Positions 1 through 8,250 of a stretch of 64,000 bases of DNA are shown piece by piece. A model generated the notes under the pieces. The model did not search any database, was not told the origin of the DNA, and saw nothing but the letters and a program-made list of their open reading frames with translations. Source of the stretch: Zongyangia gallinarum (lineage in GTDB: Bacteria > Bacillota > Clostridia > Oscillospirales > Ruminococcaceae); NCBI GenBank assembly GCA_904419315.1, contig CAJFQY010000007.1:1-64000 (forward strand), written 5' to 3'. Made by a program: the position numbers and the translations under genes. Every line of letters starts with the position of its first letter. The first letter of the stretch is position 1.

Positions 1-1469
1 GATGGGAATCCTCCGGTGCTGACGGTTATACCATCACCGAATGTGAAAAGGACACAGTGGGCACGGATATTATCATGAAGATCAAGGCTGATACAGAGGA
101 TGAGAAATATTCTCAGTATCTGGAGGAATATCCTCTGCGGGAGCTAATTAAAAAATATTCCAACTATATCCGCTATCCCATTCGGATGATGGTAACAAAA
201 AGCCGTCCGATTGAAAAGAAAGACGAGGATGAGAAGGATAAAGCGCCAGAATATGAGACCTATCAGGAGATGGAAACCATTAACGATATGGTGCCTATCT
301 GGCATAAGAAAAAGGGCGAGGTGTCCGACGAGGACTACAACCAGTTCTATAAGGAACGTTTTCTTGACTATGCGGACCCGCTTAAGACCATCCATATCAG
401 TACAGAGGGTGTCGTTTCCTACGAGGCGCTGCTTTTTATCCCTTCTCATATGCCGCGGGACTATTTTACCAAAGACTATGAAAAAGGGCTGCAGCTCTAT
501 TCCAGCGGTGTCATGATTATGGAGAAATGTGCTGATCTGCTGCCAGAGCATTTCCGCTTTGTCCGCGGTGTGGTGGATTCTCAGGACCTGTCACTGAATA
601 TTTCCCGTGAAATGCTGCAGCAGGACCGCCAGGTCCAGGTGATTGCCTCCAGCATTGAGAAAAAGATCAAACGGGAACTAACAAAGATGCTGGAAAATGA
701 CCGGGAAAAATATGAGGAATTTTTCAAGAATTTCGGAATCCAGCTGAAATACGGTGTTGCCAGTGATTATGGTACCCATAAAGAGATGCTCAAGGATCTT
801 CTGCTTTTCTATTCTTCCACAGAGCAAAAACTGTCTACCTTAGGGGAATATGTATCCCGGATGAAGGAAGATCAAAAATACATTTACTATGCCTGTGGAG
901 AGACCATTGCCAAAGTAGACCGTCTGCCTCAGACAGAAGCGGTTAAGGCCAAAGGCTATGAGGTACTATATCTTACCGATGAAGTGGATGACTTTGTGAT
1001 GCAGATGCTTCACGAGGAAAGCGGTAAAGAAATTAAATCGGTCAGCAGTGATGATATTGCGGATGAGAATGATCAGAAGGCAGCGGAGGAACAAACCAAA
1101 GAGAATCAGGAGCTCCTCGATTTTGTCAAAGAAAGTTTGGATGGAAAGATCAAGGAAGCAAAGGTTTCCACCAAACCGGGAACCCATCCGGTCTGCCTCT
1201 CCAGTGAAGGCGGCATTACACTGGAGATGGAAAAGTATTTTGCTCAGATGAAGAATGAACCAGTTATCAAAGCAGAGCGGGTCTTGGAATTTAACGCCGA
1301 CCATCCGATGTTTACGGCTTTGCAAAAAGCTTTTGCGGACGGGGACAAGGAGCGTGCGGCTAAGTTAAGCCAGGTGCTGTATAGCCAGGCAGAGCTGATC
1401 GCAGGTTTTTCGCTGGATGATCCCACGGCGTATACTGATCTAGTGTGCGAACTTCTGGCCAATCAATAG
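1..1469 (+). CDS. htpG: Molecular chaperone HtpG (Hsp90), 5' end outside window
   Basis: Cytosolic ATP-dependent Hsp90 chaperone. The reading frame is already open at base 3 (WESSGADGYTITE), so the gene begins before the window; GTG at 57 is only an internal codon. About 488 residues are present, against roughly 620-640 for full HtpG, so most of the N-terminal GHKL ATPase domain is missing here. The middle-domain stretch SQDLSLNISREMLQQ and the C-terminal dimerisation domain are seen. The protein ends in LLANQ, without the eukaryotic MEEVD tail, as expected for bacteria. A strong terminator follows at once, so it is the last gene of its transcript. Identification is secure. Confidence 0.96.
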   Translation, partial: WESSGADGYTITECEKDTVGTDIIMKIKADTEDEKYSQYLEEYPLRELIKKYSNYIRYPIRMMVTKSRPIEKKDEDEKDKAPEYETYQEMETINDMVPIWHKKKGEVSDEDYNQFYKERFLDYADPLKTIHISTEGVVSYEALLFIPSHMPRDYFTKDYEKGLQLYSSGVMIMEKCADLLPEHFRFVRGVVDSQDLSLNISREMLQQDRQVQVIASSIEKKIKRELTKMLENDREKYEEFFKNFGIQLKYGVASDYGTHKEMLKDLLLFYSSTEQKLSTLGEYVSRMKEDQKYIYYACGETIAKVDRLPQTEAVKAKGYEVLYLTDEVDDFVMQMLHEESGKEIKSVSSDDIADENDQKAAEEQTKENQELLDFVKESLDGKIKEAKVSTKPGTHPVCLSSEGGITLEMEKYFAQMKNEPVIKAERVLEFNADHPMFTALQKAFADGDKERAAKLSQVLYSQAELIAGFSLDDPTAYTDLVCELLANQ

Positions 1470-1480
1470 AAATCACAGCA

Positions 1481-1518
1481 TGGAAAAGGGAATGGATATT
1501 TCTCCATTCCCTTTTCCA
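1481..1518 (+). terminator. Hairpin terminator after htpG
   Basis: A 16-bp perfect stem (1481-1496 with 1503-1518) with a 6-base loop starts 12 bases after the htpG stop. It is A/T-flanked with only a short T run, so it may act as a terminator or as an RNA-stabilising hairpin. Confidence 0.7.
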
Positions 1519-1846
1519 TTGTTAGGATAGCGTTTGAGTTTTTCCATCTTCCCCTGATGTCTATTGGGGTGAGTAAGGCAGCCAGTTTATGATAAAAATT
1601 TTTTTCATTCTGATTTGGACAGACAAGTGGCCAAAGGAGGAAAGAACAGGTAAGGATTATGGGCAAAAAACAAAAATCCATCAGACGCGTATGGAACGCC
1701 ATTTGTAAAATAACCATAGATTGTAGCAAGGCGGACATTCCGTCTTAGATTTCCCATGTCCCTATGGAATGAAAGCATGCTTTCTTCAAAGACATGGATG
1801 CGACCTTAGATGGTTGCGCAGATCATATGCAAACGGAGGGTTTACT
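1519..1846. other. Intergenic region between htpG and cotJ
   Basis: No convincing gene is seen. A 29-codon frame at 1659-1748 (MGKKQKSIRRVW...) has a moderate AAGGA upstream but no recognisable family. The region must carry the cotJ promoter. Sporulation-sigma-like CATA elements occur (for example near 1825), but I could not fix a good -35/-10 pair. Confidence 0.4.
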
Positions 1847-2041
1847 TTGACAGATATGAACAACGGATCTCATCCGGTCCGTGATCCCATTTTTTGCAAT
1901 GATGCGCCCCTGGCCATGGCCTATGTACCAAGACAGCCTTGGGGTAATTTATATGAACCTGAGGTAGCGTTCAATCGCGGTACCTTTTTTAGGGATTTAG
2001 ACCTCCCATTTATCGGAGAGGAGGCGCTCCCCCGTGGATGA
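1847..2041 (+). CDS. cotJA: Spore coat associated protein CotJA
   Basis: Small spore-coat protein of the CotJA family, about 64 residues. The family core is visible as LAMAYVPRQPWGNLYEP followed by GTFFRDLDLPF. An upstream ATG at 1769 is in frame, but only TTG at 1847 has a good ribosome site (GGAGGG at 1835-1840, 7-base gap); ATG at 1856 is an alternative. The stop overlaps the cotJB start by 8 bases, so cotJA-cotJB-cotJC is one translationally coupled operon. In Bacillus the cotJ operon is expressed in the mother cell under sigma-E; that regulation is assumed, not seen here. Confidence 0.85.
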   Translation: MTDMNNGSHPVRDPIFCNDAPLAMAYVPRQPWGNLYEPEVAFNRGTFFRDLDLPFIGEEALPRG

Positions 2042-2291
2042 CAGAAAGGTGCTTTTAAACCGGGTGCGCATCTGCGATTTTGTTTTGCAGGAAATTGCCC
2101 TTTTTTTGGACAATAATCCTCAAAATAAAGAAGCCCTGGAATGCTATCAAAAATATTTAGATATGCAAAGAGAAGCAAGAGAAATGTATGTCAAAAGGTA
2201 TGGACCGCTGACTCATACGGATTTTGCCGGAGGAAACCGGTGGAACTGGATTGACGGCCCCTGGCCCTGGGAACTTGATGAGGAGGCGTAG
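2034..2291 (+). CDS. cotJB: Spore coat protein CotJB
   Basis: Spore-coat protein CotJB, 85 residues, the usual length. Recognised by the helical core CDFVLQEIALFLDNNP..KEALECYQKY and by the C-terminal motif KRYGPLT followed by WNWIDGPWPWE, which matches the family PWPW ending. The GTG start at 2034 overlaps the end of cotJA, and cotJC starts 3 bases after the stop. CotJB is needed in Bacillus for assembly of CotJA and CotJC into the coat. No enzymatic motif is seen. Confidence 0.92.
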   Translation: MDDRKVLLNRVRICDFVLQEIALFLDNNPQNKEALECYQKYLDMQREAREMYVKRYGPLTHTDFAGGNRWNWIDGPWPWELDEEA

Positions 2292-2294
2292 CAT

Positions 2295-2906
2295 ATGTGG
2301 ACTTATGATAAAAAGTTACAGTACCCAGTAAAAATTTCCCGGCCCAATCCCGCCATGGCAAAAGTGATCATCACTCAATTTGGCGGGCCAGACGGAGAAT
2401 TGGCGGCAAGTCAACGGTATCTGGCGCAGAGGTATTCTGTTCCCTATGATGAAGTCAAAGCAACACTGACCGATATAGGTACGGAAGAACTAGCCCACAT
2501 TGAGATGATTTGTGCCATTGTCCATCAATTGACCCGTAATATGACGATAGACGAAATTAAGAAGACGGGATTTGATACCTATTTTGTTGACCATACCACA
2601 GGGTTGTATCCCATTGCGGCCTCAGGCACCCCTTTTAGCGCTATGTATTTTCAGTCTAAAGGCGATCTGATTACAGACCTAACAGAGGATTTAGCAGCCG
2701 AACAAAAAGCGAGAACTACCTATGATAATATTTTGCGTTTAGTTGATGATCCCGATGTACGCGATCCTATCAAATTTCTTCGAGAAAGAGAGATAGTTCA
2801 TTTCCAGCGTTTCGGCGAAGCCTTGCGAACCACCCAAGATCATCTGGATAGCAAAAACTTCTATGCTTTTAATCCCGAGTTTGACAAGAGAAGAAGGAGA
2901 AGATAG
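2295..2906 (+). CDS. cotJC: Spore coat manganese catalase CotJC
   Basis: CotJC, a di-manganese catalase-like protein of the spore coat, 203 residues. The ferritin-like four-helix fold is indicated by the metal-ligand pattern: Glu in GPDGELAA (about residue 35), EELAH (about 64-68), a second Glu in LAAEQKA, and the E..xxH pair in REREIVHFQRF. These residues bind the two Mn ions that dismutate hydrogen peroxide in the family. The C-terminus ends in a short basic tail (FDKRRRRR). It is the last gene of the cotJ operon and is followed by a strong bidirectional hairpin. Confidence 0.93.
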   Translation: MWTYDKKLQYPVKISRPNPAMAKVIITQFGGPDGELAASQRYLAQRYSVPYDEVKATLTDIGTEELAHIEMICAIVHQLTRNMTIDEIKKTGFDTYFVDHTTGLYPIAASGTPFSAMYFQSKGDLITDLTEDLAAEQKARTTYDNILRLVDDPDVRDPIKFLREREIVHFQRFGEALRTTQDHLDSKNFYAFNPEFDKRRRRR

Positions 2907-2921
2907 GTACTTTCTCCAAAG

Positions 2922-2957
2922 AAAAAAGCTGTATGGCCTCGGCCATACAGCTTTTTT
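2922..2957. terminator. Bidirectional terminator between cotJC and the copper operon
   Basis: Seventeen-base perfect inverted repeat (2922-2938 with 2941-2957), with A tract on one side and T tract on the other. It serves both the rightward cotJ operon and the leftward csoR/DUF6125 transcript. Confidence 0.88.
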
Positions 2958-2963
2958 ATCAAA

Positions 2964-3479
2964 TCAAAGGTGGAGGGTAAACTTCCAAACGCAGGCACAG
3001 TCAGGGATGGTGATGTCGGGATAACAGCTGACCGCTTCCGCAGTGATGCGATCATCGATGACCTTTGCAAAACCATCGTATTCCACTACACCAACCTGTT
3101 TGCAGGGATGGAAAGGCATCCCTTTTCGGAATCGAGCGCTTTGTACACGGCAATTGTGAACCCGATAGGTGAGGGTGTTGCCTTCCCTGACTATGCTGTC
3201 TTCATTGAGAGGCGCATAGAGACGGAAAGCTAAGGCCTGTGCCAAGCCCTCCAGACCGGCGCGATCCGGGAGATCCAACAATTTTTTTATCCTGCGGGCT
3301 TCAATCTGGGTAAACTGTTCCCAAACGGTATAATCGTACTCCATGGCTTTGTCCATGCCGCTATCCCGTTCTACTGCTTGAAACCAGAGCCCATCCATAG
3401 CTAACCAGTTTTTTGCAAAATTGGTGCAGAGCTCAAGCAGTTTCTCTCGAGGCAAATCATGAATGCTTTTGTAGTCCAT
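2964..3479 (-). CDS. DUF6125 family protein
   Basis: Conserved cytosolic protein of about 171 residues that I assign to DUF6125. Its cysteine-containing C-terminal half resembles the family: CRVQSARFRKG, PFHPCKQVG, ITAEAVSCYPD and ending DCACVWKFTL. Start chosen at MDYKSIH (3479) because GGGGG lies 6 bases upstream; the longer frame to 3581 overlaps csoR and has no ribosome site. It lies 10 bases after csoR on the same strand, so it is probably the last gene of the copper operon. The clustered Cys/His residues could bind a metal or cofactor, but no reaction is established. Confidence 0.75.
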   Translation of the reverse strand: MDYKSIHDLPREKLLELCTNFAKNWLAMDGLWFQAVERDSGMDKAMEYDYTVWEQFTQIEARRIKKLLDLPDRAGLEGLAQALAFRLYAPLNEDSIVREGNTLTYRVHNCRVQSARFRKGMPFHPCKQVGVVEYDGFAKVIDDRITAEAVSCYPDITIPDCACVWKFTLHL

Positions 3480-3489
3480 TTGATCCCCC

Positions 3490-3762
3490 TTATTTATCCA
3501 GCTTCTCAAAGATGGAGATGATTTCCTCAATCTTCTCGTTTTTGAGGGACTCATCATCGTGTTCAAAAGCTTCTTTGACACAACCGGAAAGATGGGCCTT
3601 GATAATTTCCCGGTTAACCTTGCGCAGGATGGATGTTGTGGCCATCAGCTGGTTGGAGATATCGATACAGTATCGATCTTCCTCCACCATGCCCAAAATA
3701 CCATCGATTTGGCCGCGGGCGGTTTTGAGCAGACGGACAATCTGCTTATGATCCGCTTTCAT
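3490..3762 (-). CDS. csoR: CsoR-family copper-sensing repressor
   Basis: Small all-helical copper-responsive repressor (90 residues). The CsoR signature is intact: Cys32, His57 and Cys61 (YCIDI and HLSGC) have the Cys-x24-His-x3-Cys spacing of Cu(I)-binding CsoR, in contrast to FrmR/RcnR types. The N-terminal helix carries the family motif LLKTARGQIDGI. A strong GGAGGGG precedes the ATG. It lies 11 bases downstream of copA, and a matching GC-rich dyad overlaps the copA promoter. The expected logic is repression of copA-csoR that is relieved by Cu(I). Confidence 0.92.
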   Translation of the reverse strand: MKADHKQIVRLLKTARGQIDGILGMVEEDRYCIDISNQLMATTSILRKVNREIIKAHLSGCVKEAFEHDDESLKNEKIEEIISIFEKLDK

Positions 3763-3773
3763 GGAACCCCTCC

Positions 3774-3980
3774 TTAGGCAATGGAAACGACGGTATAGCC
3801 GGCGTCTGTCACTGCCTGCGTCAGAACATCATCGCTGACATCTTTTGAGAGGGTGACGGTTGCGTTTTTGTCCTCCAGGCTGACAACAGCGCTGACGCCG
3901 TCGATAGCGTTGAGGGCTTTCTCTACATGGGCAGTACAATGGTTACACATCATGCCTTCAATTGTGATTACTTTTTTCAT
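3774..3980 (-). other. Possible internal start producing a free CopZ-like copper chaperone
   Basis: Inside copA, an in-frame ATG at 3980 is preceded by AAGGAG with an 8-base gap, as good as any true start nearby. Translation from it would give a 68-residue heavy-metal-associated domain starting MKKVITIEGMMCNHC, the normal size and motif of the copper chaperone CopZ. The linker before it (SAGEDRNMITTTVEKGEKT) looks like a former intergenic spacer that is now read through. Whether free protein is made is inference. Confidence 0.5.
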
Positions 3981-6323
3981 TGTCTTTTCTCCTTTTTCCA
4001 CAGTAGTTGTAATCATGTTTCTATCTTCTCCGGCAGAAGCGGGTACCGCGTGCCGGGGTTTGAAAAATTTGAGACGCAGGGCATTACTGACAACGCAAAC
4101 AGAGCTCAAGCTCATGGCGGCGGCGCCAAACATGGGGCTGAGTTTCCAGCTCAGGAAGCTGTAGAAGACGCCAGCTGCAAGAGGGATACCGATAGCGTTG
4201 TAGAAGAAAGCCCAGAATAGATTTTGCTTAATATTGCGGATGACGGATTTACTCAGCTCAATGGCGGTGACAGCATCCAGTAGGTCACTTTTCATCAGTA
4301 CAACGTCGGCGGATTCAATAGCAATGTCGGTACCGGCGCCGATAGCAACTCCTACATCCGCACGGGCCAGAGCCGGGGCGTCGTTGATGCCGTCCCCCAC
4401 CATGGCCACCCGTTTGCCGGATTCCTGAAGCCGGCGGACCTCTTTTTCTTTGTCTGCCGGAAGAACACCGGCAATGACGTTAGAGAGGCCGAGCTGACGC
4501 TGAATAGCGCGTGCGGTTCTCTCATTGTCGCCGGTGAGCATAATGACATCGATGCCCATATGGGTCAGGGCGTCAATGGCTGCCTTGCTGGTGGGTTTGA
4601 CTACATCGGCCACAGCAATCAGACCGAGAACCTTTCCATCCGCAGCGAAGAATAGGGGCGTCTTTCCATCATTCGCAAGATCATCCGCCTGCTGCTCCAA
4701 AGACGCCAGATCTATGCTGTTTTCCTCCATCAGCTTGCGGTTACCGCCAAGACAAAGGGTACCATTGACAACCGCCTGTACACCGCTGCCGGTGACAGCG
4801 GTAAAATCCTGTGCGGAGAGGGAGGGAGTGCTCTGTTCATCAGCATAGGTGATTACAGCCTGAGCCAGAGGATGTTCCGAGGGGCGTTCCAGGGCCGCAG
4901 CGATAGCAATCAGAGCTTCCGATGTAACGCCGGATGCGGGAATAACGTCGGTAACTGAGGGAGTTCCCTGGGTGATGGTACCGGTTTTATCCAGTACTAC
5001 GGTCTGAACATTGTGCAGTGTTTCCAGGGCTTCTGCAGATTTAAATAGGATACCGTTTTGGGCACCTTTGCCTGTGCCCACCATGATTGCCACAGGGGTA
5101 GCTAAGCCTAAGGCACAAGGGCAGGAGATGACCAGAACGGAAATACCAATGGAAAGAGCAAAGTCAAAGGGTTCTCCTACCAACAGCCATACAATGGTGG
5201 CAAGAATGGCGATAGAGATGACTACAGGGACAAACACACCGCTGACCTTATCGGCCAGCTTGGCAATGGGAGCTTTGGTGGCATTTGCATCCTCCACCAG
5301 CTGGATGATCTGAGAGATGGTGGTGTTTTCTCCCACCTTGGTTGCTTTAAAGGTAAAGAAGCCTGATTTGTTGATGGTAGCGGCAATGACCTTGTCGCCA
5401 GGCCCTTTTTCCACCGGAATGCTTTCTCCGGTCAGGGCAGATTCATCCACAGCGGAACTACCATCCAAGATGACGCCGTCTACCGGTACACTTTGACCAG
5501 GACGTACTGCTACAATATCGCCGACCAAGACATCATCCACCGGGATCTGAACCTCTTCGCCGTCGCGGATGACAGTGGCGGTTTTAGGCGCCAGATTCAT
5601 CAGCTTTTCAATCGCTTCCGAAGTTTTTCCCTTGGACCGGGTTTCTAAGAATTTACCCACAGTGATGAGGGTCAGAATCATAGCGGCGGACTCAAAATAG
5701 AGGTCCATGCTGTAGCTGTTCACCAGATTCAAATCGCCGTGGCCCAGACCCCAGCCAATTTGATAAATGGCGAAGATACCGTAGATCAACGAGGCCGAGG
5801 AGCCGATGGCGATGAGAGAATCCATATTGGGAGCTCCGCGGAAGAGGGCAGGGAACCCTACCTGATAATATTTCCGATTCAGATAGATGACGGGAAGGGT
5901 TAAAAGAAATTGGGTGAAGGAAAAGATCAGCGCATTCTCGGTTCCATGGAAGAAAGAGGGGGTAGGAAGTCCCATCATATGCCCCATGGAGATATACATG
6001 AGAGGAACGAGAAAACAGATCGATAAAATCAGCCGGTGTTTCATGGCTTTGGTCTGTTCCTTTGCGCTGTTGGTGGGCGTTTCTCCCGAAAGGGGCTTTG
6101 CCTGTCCCTGCTTTTGATGGGGAGCGGCGCCATATCCTCCATGTTCCACAGCTTTGATGATGTCCCCCTCACTTAGGACAGACTCATCATATTCTACCTG
6201 CATACTATTTTGCAGCAGGTTGACACTGACCTCTTTAACCCCGGAAAGGGCCCGGACGCTTTTTTCCACATGCGCCGAGCAGGCCGAACAGGTCATACCG
6301 GTTACATCGAATTTTTCTTTCAT
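3774..6323 (-). CDS. copA: Copper-exporting P1B-type ATPase CopA with C-terminal CopZ-like domain
   Basis: Membrane ATPase that exports Cu(I), 849 residues. Order of parts: N-terminal metal-binding domain (GMTCSAC, Cys12 and Cys15), membrane helices, actuator loop (TGES), the CPC membrane metal site (SCPCALGLATP), phosphorylation motif DKTGT, hinge GDGIND, the last two helices, then an unusual second metal-binding domain at the C-terminus (GMMCNHC). Start chosen at 6323 because GAGGTG lies 7 bases upstream; the open frame to 6410 overlaps the promoter. The last domain begins after a short linker at a Met with its own strong ribosome site (see 3774-3980). First gene of copA-csoR-DUF6125. Confidence 0.95.
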   Translation of the reverse strand: MKEKFDVTGMTCSACSAHVEKSVRALSGVKEVSVNLLQNSMQVEYDESVLSEGDIIKAVEHGGYGAAPHQKQGQAKPLSGETPTNSAKEQTKAMKHRLILSICFLVPLMYISMGHMMGLPTPSFFHGTENALIFSFTQFLLTLPVIYLNRKYYQVGFPALFRGAPNMDSLIAIGSSASLIYGIFAIYQIGWGLGHGDLNLVNSYSMDLYFESAAMILTLITVGKFLETRSKGKTSEAIEKLMNLAPKTATVIRDGEEVQIPVDDVLVGDIVAVRPGQSVPVDGVILDGSSAVDESALTGESIPVEKGPGDKVIAATINKSGFFTFKATKVGENTTISQIIQLVEDANATKAPIAKLADKVSGVFVPVVISIAILATIVWLLVGEPFDFALSIGISVLVISCPCALGLATPVAIMVGTGKGAQNGILFKSAEALETLHNVQTVVLDKTGTITQGTPSVTDVIPASGVTSEALIAIAAALERPSEHPLAQAVITYADEQSTPSLSAQDFTAVTGSGVQAVVNGTLCLGGNRKLMEENSIDLASLEQQADDLANDGKTPLFFAADGKVLGLIAVADVVKPTSKAAIDALTHMGIDVIMLTGDNERTARAIQRQLGLSNVIAGVLPADKEKEVRRLQESGKRVAMVGDGINDAPALARADVGVAIGAGTDIAIESADVVLMKSDLLDAVTAIELSKSVIRNIKQNLFWAFFYNAIGIPLAAGVFYSFLSWKLSPMFGAAAMSLSSVCVVSNALRLKFFKPRHAVPASAGEDRNMITTTVEKGEKTMKKVITIEGMMCNHCTAHVEKALNAIDGVSAVVSLEDKNATVTLSKDVSDDVLTQAVTDAGYTVVSIA

Positions 6324-6342
6324 TGAGATCACCTCGCAACAC

Positions 6343-6362
6343 AATACCCCCGTGGGGTGTAT
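6343..6362. promoter_or_regulatory. CsoR operator at the copA promoter
   Basis: A GC-core dyad, ATACCCCCGTGGGGTGTAT, in an AT-rich region closely resembles known CsoR operators. It lies just downstream of the copA -10 and would cover the transcription start. A half-site (ATACCCC) recurs at 6395-6401 upstream of the -35. Confidence 0.75.
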
Positions 6363-6366
6363 TTTT

Positions 6367-6395
6367 ATTGTATACTCTATGAGTAGATTTGTCAA
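6367..6395 (-). promoter_or_regulatory. copA promoter
   Basis: On the minus strand TTGACA (6390-6395), 17-base spacer, TACAAT (6367-6372), a near-consensus sigma-A promoter abutting the CsoR dyad. Confidence 0.8.
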
Positions 6396-6424
6396 TACCC
6401 CAGTGAACATTCAAAAAAGACAAT

Positions 6425-6451
6425 AAAAAGGCCCGGATATTCTCCGGGCCT
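6425..6451 (-). terminator. Terminator of the small membrane peptide gene
   Basis: Nine-base GC-rich stem (6429-6437 with 6443-6451) followed on the minus strand by TTTTTATTG, just after the stop of the small gene at 6465 and before the copA promoter. Confidence 0.75.
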
Positions 6452-6464
6452 GGGACAAAATCGA

Positions 6465-6563
6465 TTAAAACAGGGTAGTGAATGCAGCCCCCATCATGGA
6501 AATGACAAAGACGGCGGCCAGAATCAGACAGAGGATCCGCACAAAGAGCTTCGATTTTACCAT
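6465..6563 (-). CDS. Single-pass small membrane protein (32 aa)
   Basis: Short gene encoding a 32-residue peptide with a basic N-terminus (MVKSKLFVR) and one hydrophobic helix (ILCLILAAVFVISMMGAAF). Support: GGTGAG ribosome site 8 bases upstream, a private terminator immediately downstream, and a -10-like TATAGT about 30 bases upstream. Size and layout recall the Firmicutes stress-linked Prli42-type peptides, but sequence likeness is too slight to name it. No link to the adjacent copper operon is shown, since it has its own stop and start signals. Confidence 0.55.
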   Translation of the reverse strand: MVKSKLFVRILCLILAAVFVISMMGAAFTTLF

Positions 6564-6692
6564 CGCAAGAACTCACCTTCTCAATGATTTTTACTTTATT
6601 ACTATAGCAGTTTTTTTCTCCCTTTGCCAGAGTGAAAAAGGGAAATTCATGGTTTTTTTGCGGTTTTATCGCAGTGTATTCACATTCTTGCG

Positions 6693-6721
6693 TTGCGTCC
6701 CCTTTTCCAGGGTGATAAAAT
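6693..6721 (+). promoter_or_regulatory. Promoter upstream of the Smr gene
   Basis: TTGCGT (6693-6698), 17 bases, TAAAAT (6716-6721), about 50 bases before the ATG at 6774. Confidence 0.5.
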
Positions 6722-6773
6722 AAAAGAAAAAATAAGCCCAATGGGGGCCTTTTATTTTAGAGGGATGTGTATC

Positions 6774-7118
6774 ATGAGTAAGATGGAAATTATCAATATT
6801 GAGCGGGGCATGCCCACTGTGGAAGAGGCGATCCGCCGGATGAATATGGGCCTTTCTACCGCCCGGGGCAGAGGGATGAAAGCGGCCAAAGTTATCCACG
6901 GCTACGGTTCCAGCGGCGTGGGTGGAGGTATCCGGACAAAGGCTAGAAGTGAGCTTCAGAATAAGCGGAGACTAGGGCGGATTAAAGGGATTATTTATGG
7001 GGAGGATTTTTCCTCCTACTCGGTGGCTGCCCGGGATGCAGTCGCCAGATTGCCCTGGCTTTCCCAAGACAGCGACTATGGAAGGAGAAACGATGGGGTT
7101 ACCATCGTATTATTGTAA
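6774..7118 (+). CDS. Smr domain protein
   Basis: Stand-alone Smr (MutS-related) domain protein of 114 residues. The Smr fold is shown by the N-terminal strand-helix INIERGMPTVEEAIRRM and the signature VIHGYGSSGVGGGIRTKARSEL; compare IIHGKGTGALRAAV in MutS2 at 33 kb. Smr domains bind branched or structured nucleic acid and some are endonucleases, but the substrate is unknown here. ATG at 6774 is preferred (AGAGGG upstream). The end overlaps the next gene by 26 bases, suggesting coupled translation. Confidence 0.85.
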   Translation: MSKMEIINIERGMPTVEEAIRRMNMGLSTARGRGMKAAKVIHGYGSSGVGGGIRTKARSELQNKRRLGRIKGIIYGEDFSSYSVAARDAVARLPWLSQDSDYGRRNDGVTIVLL

Positions 7119-8244
7119 GATGAACAAGATTCGATCCTTTTTGAAAAGCCCCTATGCCCTCAAAAGGATGTGGCTTTTGCTGGGGATTCCAATTGCTCTG
7201 CTGCTCCTTGCTATAGCATCTTCAGGACACGCCTTTGCAGAATGGTATGTCACCCATATTTACCCTGTATTTATGCGGGGAATTTCTTTTATCACTTCTT
7301 TGGTGCCATTTTCTTTGGTAGAATGGCTGGCGCCCGGGGCCATCATTGCGGTTCTCGTCTATATTATTGTGGTCATTGTGAAAGCGGTCCGCCACCAAGA
7401 GGGGAGAAAGCTGCGGATCTATAAGGCAGTGATGAATCTCTGCGCAATTGTTTCCTGCCTGTTTCTTCTGCTGACCCTGTTTTGCTCTATCAATTATCAC
7501 CGGTATCCGGTATCGGATCTGATGGGGCTTCAGGTGCGGGAATCCTCCAAAGAGGAGCTGGCGGCCCTAGTAGAGGACCTTATCGAGGAAGTCAACGAGC
7601 TGCGGGCCCAGGTGCCAGAGGACGAGAACGGGATTATGACCTTTGATGGCTCAGTATCCGATATGGCGCAAACCATGCGGGATGAATACCGAGAGTTTTC
7701 TCAGGGCACAGACTTTATCAACAATGTGAACGCACTGCCCAAACCATTACTTTGCTCTCACTATATGTCTTACACGAATCTAGTTGGATTTTTCTTCCCC
7801 TTTACCTTTGAAGCCAACATTAACGGGGACGTGGCCCATTACAGCATTCCCTTCAGCGCTGCCCATGAGCTGTCCCATCTAGCCGGATTTATGCGGGAGG
7901 ATGAGGCGAATTTCATCGCTTATCTCTGCTGCTCTGCCTCTGATGATGTCAGGGTTCAGTATTCCGGAGCGGCAATGGCGATGATTTACGCAGGTAACGC
8001 TCTGTTTGACATTGATCCAGAGCTACATACCCAGCTGATGAGCAACCTTTGCGAAGAAGCACAGCGGGATTTTGATGCCAACAACTCTTACTGGGAGCAG
8101 TTTGAGGGCCAGGTGGCGGAAATCGCCGACAATATCAATGATACTTACCTCAAGGCCCAGAATCAGACAGACGGGGTACAGAGCTACGGCCGGGTTGTAG
8201 ACCTGCTTTTGGCAAAATATAGAGCTGATAATGGCCTGGAATAA
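7093..8244 (+). CDS. DUF3810 membrane protein, putative zinc metallopeptidase
   Basis: About 383 residues. The N-terminal part has three membrane segments: LLLGIPIALLLLAIA, a second around GAIIAVLVYIIVVIV, and a third around VSCLFLLLTLF. The C-terminal domain carries an HExxH-like motif, HELSH, followed by EDEANFIAYL, the pattern that defines DUF3810 and suggests a zinc site facing one side of the membrane. No substrate is known. Start chosen at 7093 because GAAGGAG sits 5 bases upstream, inside the end of the smr gene; ATG at 7120 has no ribosome site. A terminator follows. Confidence 0.82.
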   Translation: MGLPSYYCKMNKIRSFLKSPYALKRMWLLLGIPIALLLLAIASSGHAFAEWYVTHIYPVFMRGISFITSLVPFSLVEWLAPGAIIAVLVYIIVVIVKAVRHQEGRKLRIYKAVMNLCAIVSCLFLLLTLFCSINYHRYPVSDLMGLQVRESSKEELAALVEDLIEEVNELRAQVPEDENGIMTFDGSVSDMAQTMRDEYREFSQGTDFINNVNALPKPLLCSHYMSYTNLVGFFFPFTFEANINGDVAHYSIPFSAAHELSHLAGFMREDEANFIAYLCCSASDDVRVQYSGAAMAMIYAGNALFDIDPELHTQLMSNLCEEAQRDFDANNSYWEQFEGQVAEIADNINDTYLKAQNQTDGVQSYGRVVDLLLAKYRADNGLE

Positions 8245-8250
8245 GGCGAA

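Noticed and set aside
1659..1748. 29-codon frame before cotJ
   Set aside because: Only a moderate ribosome site and no recognisable motif; could be chance in an intergenic region.
6235..6741. 168-codon minus-strand open frame over the copA start region
   Set aside because: It runs through the CsoR operator, the copA promoter and the small peptide gene in another frame and has no family features.
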